Below the pieces are notes generated by a model that saw nothing but the letters and a program-made list of their open reading frames with translations, did not search any database and had not been told where the DNA came from. The position numbers were made by a program, and so were the translations under genes. Shown piece by piece: positions 6,021 to 6,965 of a stretch of DNA of 6,965 bases; the stretch's first letter is position 1; every line of letters begins with the position of its first letter. This DNA comes from an uncultured Flavobacteriales bacterium (lineage in GTDB: Bacteria > Bacteroidota > Bacteroidia > Flavobacteriales > Crocinitomicaceae). The stretch lies in NCBI GenBank assembly GCA_946886545.1, contig CAMPIU010000159.1:1-6965 (forward strand), given 5' to 3'.

Positions 6021-6965
6021 TTGGATAATTCTAAACGATTTACGCAAACAACCCGAGGGAAGTTAATCCTTGCTTTCGGATTGGTTTTGTGTGTTTCACT
6101 TCTCACGTGGATTGTCAATCGCAGTGCATTCGACCGGATTAATACCGTTGTTGAGGATTTGGCGAGACCAAATAAACGCTTAAATGCTTTGAACGACCTT
6201 CAAATGGAAATGAGCCGGCTGAACGATTTCTACCGGGCAGAAGCTTTGCAAAACAGGTACAGTCCATCCGGTGAATATGATAAAAGGGTTGCCCAGATCT
6301 CCGAGAGATTGGCTCAATTGAAGAATTCATTTGCGGATGATTCCATACAAGTAGAACGACTGATTCAGGTGGATTCTATTTTTGTTCAACGGAATAAACT
6401 CTTCGAAAAGTACCTCAAAATCAGGTACAATTATATTCACAGCGGATTAGTCGATAAACAATTTGAGGAATTGGCAGATCAGGTTGATAAGGAGAATCTG
6501 AAGGTGGATACAAATGTCGTTACTACTGAAAAGCAGACGAAAACTTATACCTATTTTAATCCGGTGGTCAAGGAAGAAGTTCCGGTAAAGAAAAGACGAT
6601 TCAGACGCAAAAAACAAGTGCTTGTCGAGACAAAACCTTATGTGGTTGTAGAAGAAAAGATGAATATCCACATTGATACATTGGCGGTTTCGCAGAAAAA
6701 GGACAGTATACTGGAAAATATCCGCATTTCATTGGACCAAGTCGAATCAGAGCATAATTCAGGACGGAAATTCCTGCAGAAACAGGAATTGATTCTTATC
6801 AAAAGTAACGAGATCTTATTCAATCGTTTATTGGAGATAATCGGTGAAGTAAAAAACGAGGAAAGTTTAAACACCCATCTGAGTTCTGCCATGTCGATAC
6901 AAATTGCACGTGAAACTGTTTCGTTTACAAAGGTCTTAACCGTAATTTTTGTACTGGTAGCTTTT
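6021..6965 (+). CDS. Membrane sensor protein, N-terminal part (probable histidine kinase), cut by window end
   Basis: A frame open from 6021 to the window end codes 315 residues: a basic N-terminus, a membrane span at about 14-33 (KLILAFGLVLCVSLLTWIV), a long mainly helical extracytoplasmic region at about 34-302, and a second span beginning TKVLTVIFVLVAF at 303. This two-span layout with a periplasmic helical domain is typical of sensor histidine kinases or chemoreceptors. The deciding kinase domain lies outside the window, so the role is inference. Within the outer region, residues about 160-215 form a polar, low-complexity insert with the basic patch VKKRRFRRKK (189-198). The best start is TTG at 6021, preceded by the purine-rich AAGAAAGAGA. 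The frame is closed upstream by TAA at 5994-5996, and the first in-frame ATG (about 6203) would delete the first span. The 102-bp gap before it holds TACTTTTA at 5957-5964, a 7/8 match to the -7 box without a clear -33 partner. Confidence 0.75.
   Translation, partial: MDNSKRFTQTTRGKLILAFGLVLCVSLLTWIVNRSAFDRINTVVEDLARPNKRLNALNDLQMEMSRLNDFYRAEALQNRYSPSGEYDKRVAQISERLAQLKNSFADDSIQVERLIQVDSIFVQRNKLFEKYLKIRYNYIHSGLVDKQFEELADQVDKENLKVDTNVVTTEKQTKTYTYFNPVVKEEVPVKKRRFRRKKQVLVETKPYVVVEEKMNIHIDTLAVSQKKDSILENIRISLDQVESEHNSGRKFLQKQELILIKSNEILFNRLLEIIGEVKNEESLNTHLSSAMSIQIARETVSFTKVLTVIFVLVAF

Noticed and set aside
6139..6892. Minus-strand frames opposite the sensor gene
   Set aside because: They are short, without domains, and opposite a continuous 315-codon plus-strand frame with sensible membrane topology.
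1..6965. Phage, CRISPR array, toxin-antitoxin or new defence locus
   Set aside because: No spaced repeat array, integrase, nuclease-effector pair or tRNA is visible; every sizeable frame is explained by housekeeping or envelope genes.

Overview
The window reads as an ordinary chromosomal stretch from a member of the Bacteroidota, probably Flavobacteriales and possibly close to Fluviicola/Crocinitomicaceae; that finer placement is inference. The grounds are a dihydroorotase with the Bacteroidota-style DDQVHFREPG metal site, a DUF4296-type small lipoprotein directly behind it, moderately AT-rich DNA, and starts without clear Shine-Dalgarno sequences.

Layout. Positions 1-257 are non-coding and rich in repeats: an 11-bp direct repeat with 20-bp period, a long hairpin at 59-101, and a 14-bp palindrome at 157-170. 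A plus-strand operon follows (258-2658): a Dpm1-like polyprenol-phosphate mannosyltransferase, pyrC (dihydroorotase) and a DUF4296-type lipoprotein, each overlapping the next by 1-4 nt. A minus-strand pair (3919 down to 2655) holds ruvC and an unrecognised secreted cysteine-containing protein, joined by an ATGA overlap. Its last stop codon overlaps the lipoprotein's stop codon tail to tail. Head to head with ruvC, the start codons sharing two bases, a second plus-strand operon begins (3918-5918): a flippase-like/LPG-synthase-type polytopic membrane protein, then a membrane-anchored family 2 glycosyltransferase. The glycosyltransferase frame is cut by one in-frame TAA at 5691-5693, and its two C-terminal membrane segments continue in the same frame to 5918. 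From about 6021 to the window end runs the N-terminal part of a large membrane protein, most likely a sensor kinase, starting at a TTG codon.

Functionally the genes cover envelope glycosylation (two glycosyltransferases and a flippase-like protein), pyrimidine synthesis (PyrC) and Holliday-junction resolution (RuvC), plus two exported proteins of unknown role and a sensor. I see no phage, CRISPR, toxin-antitoxin or new defence system. The points most worth checking are the interrupted glycosyltransferase, the head-to-head start codons at ruvC, and the repeat cluster at the left edge.
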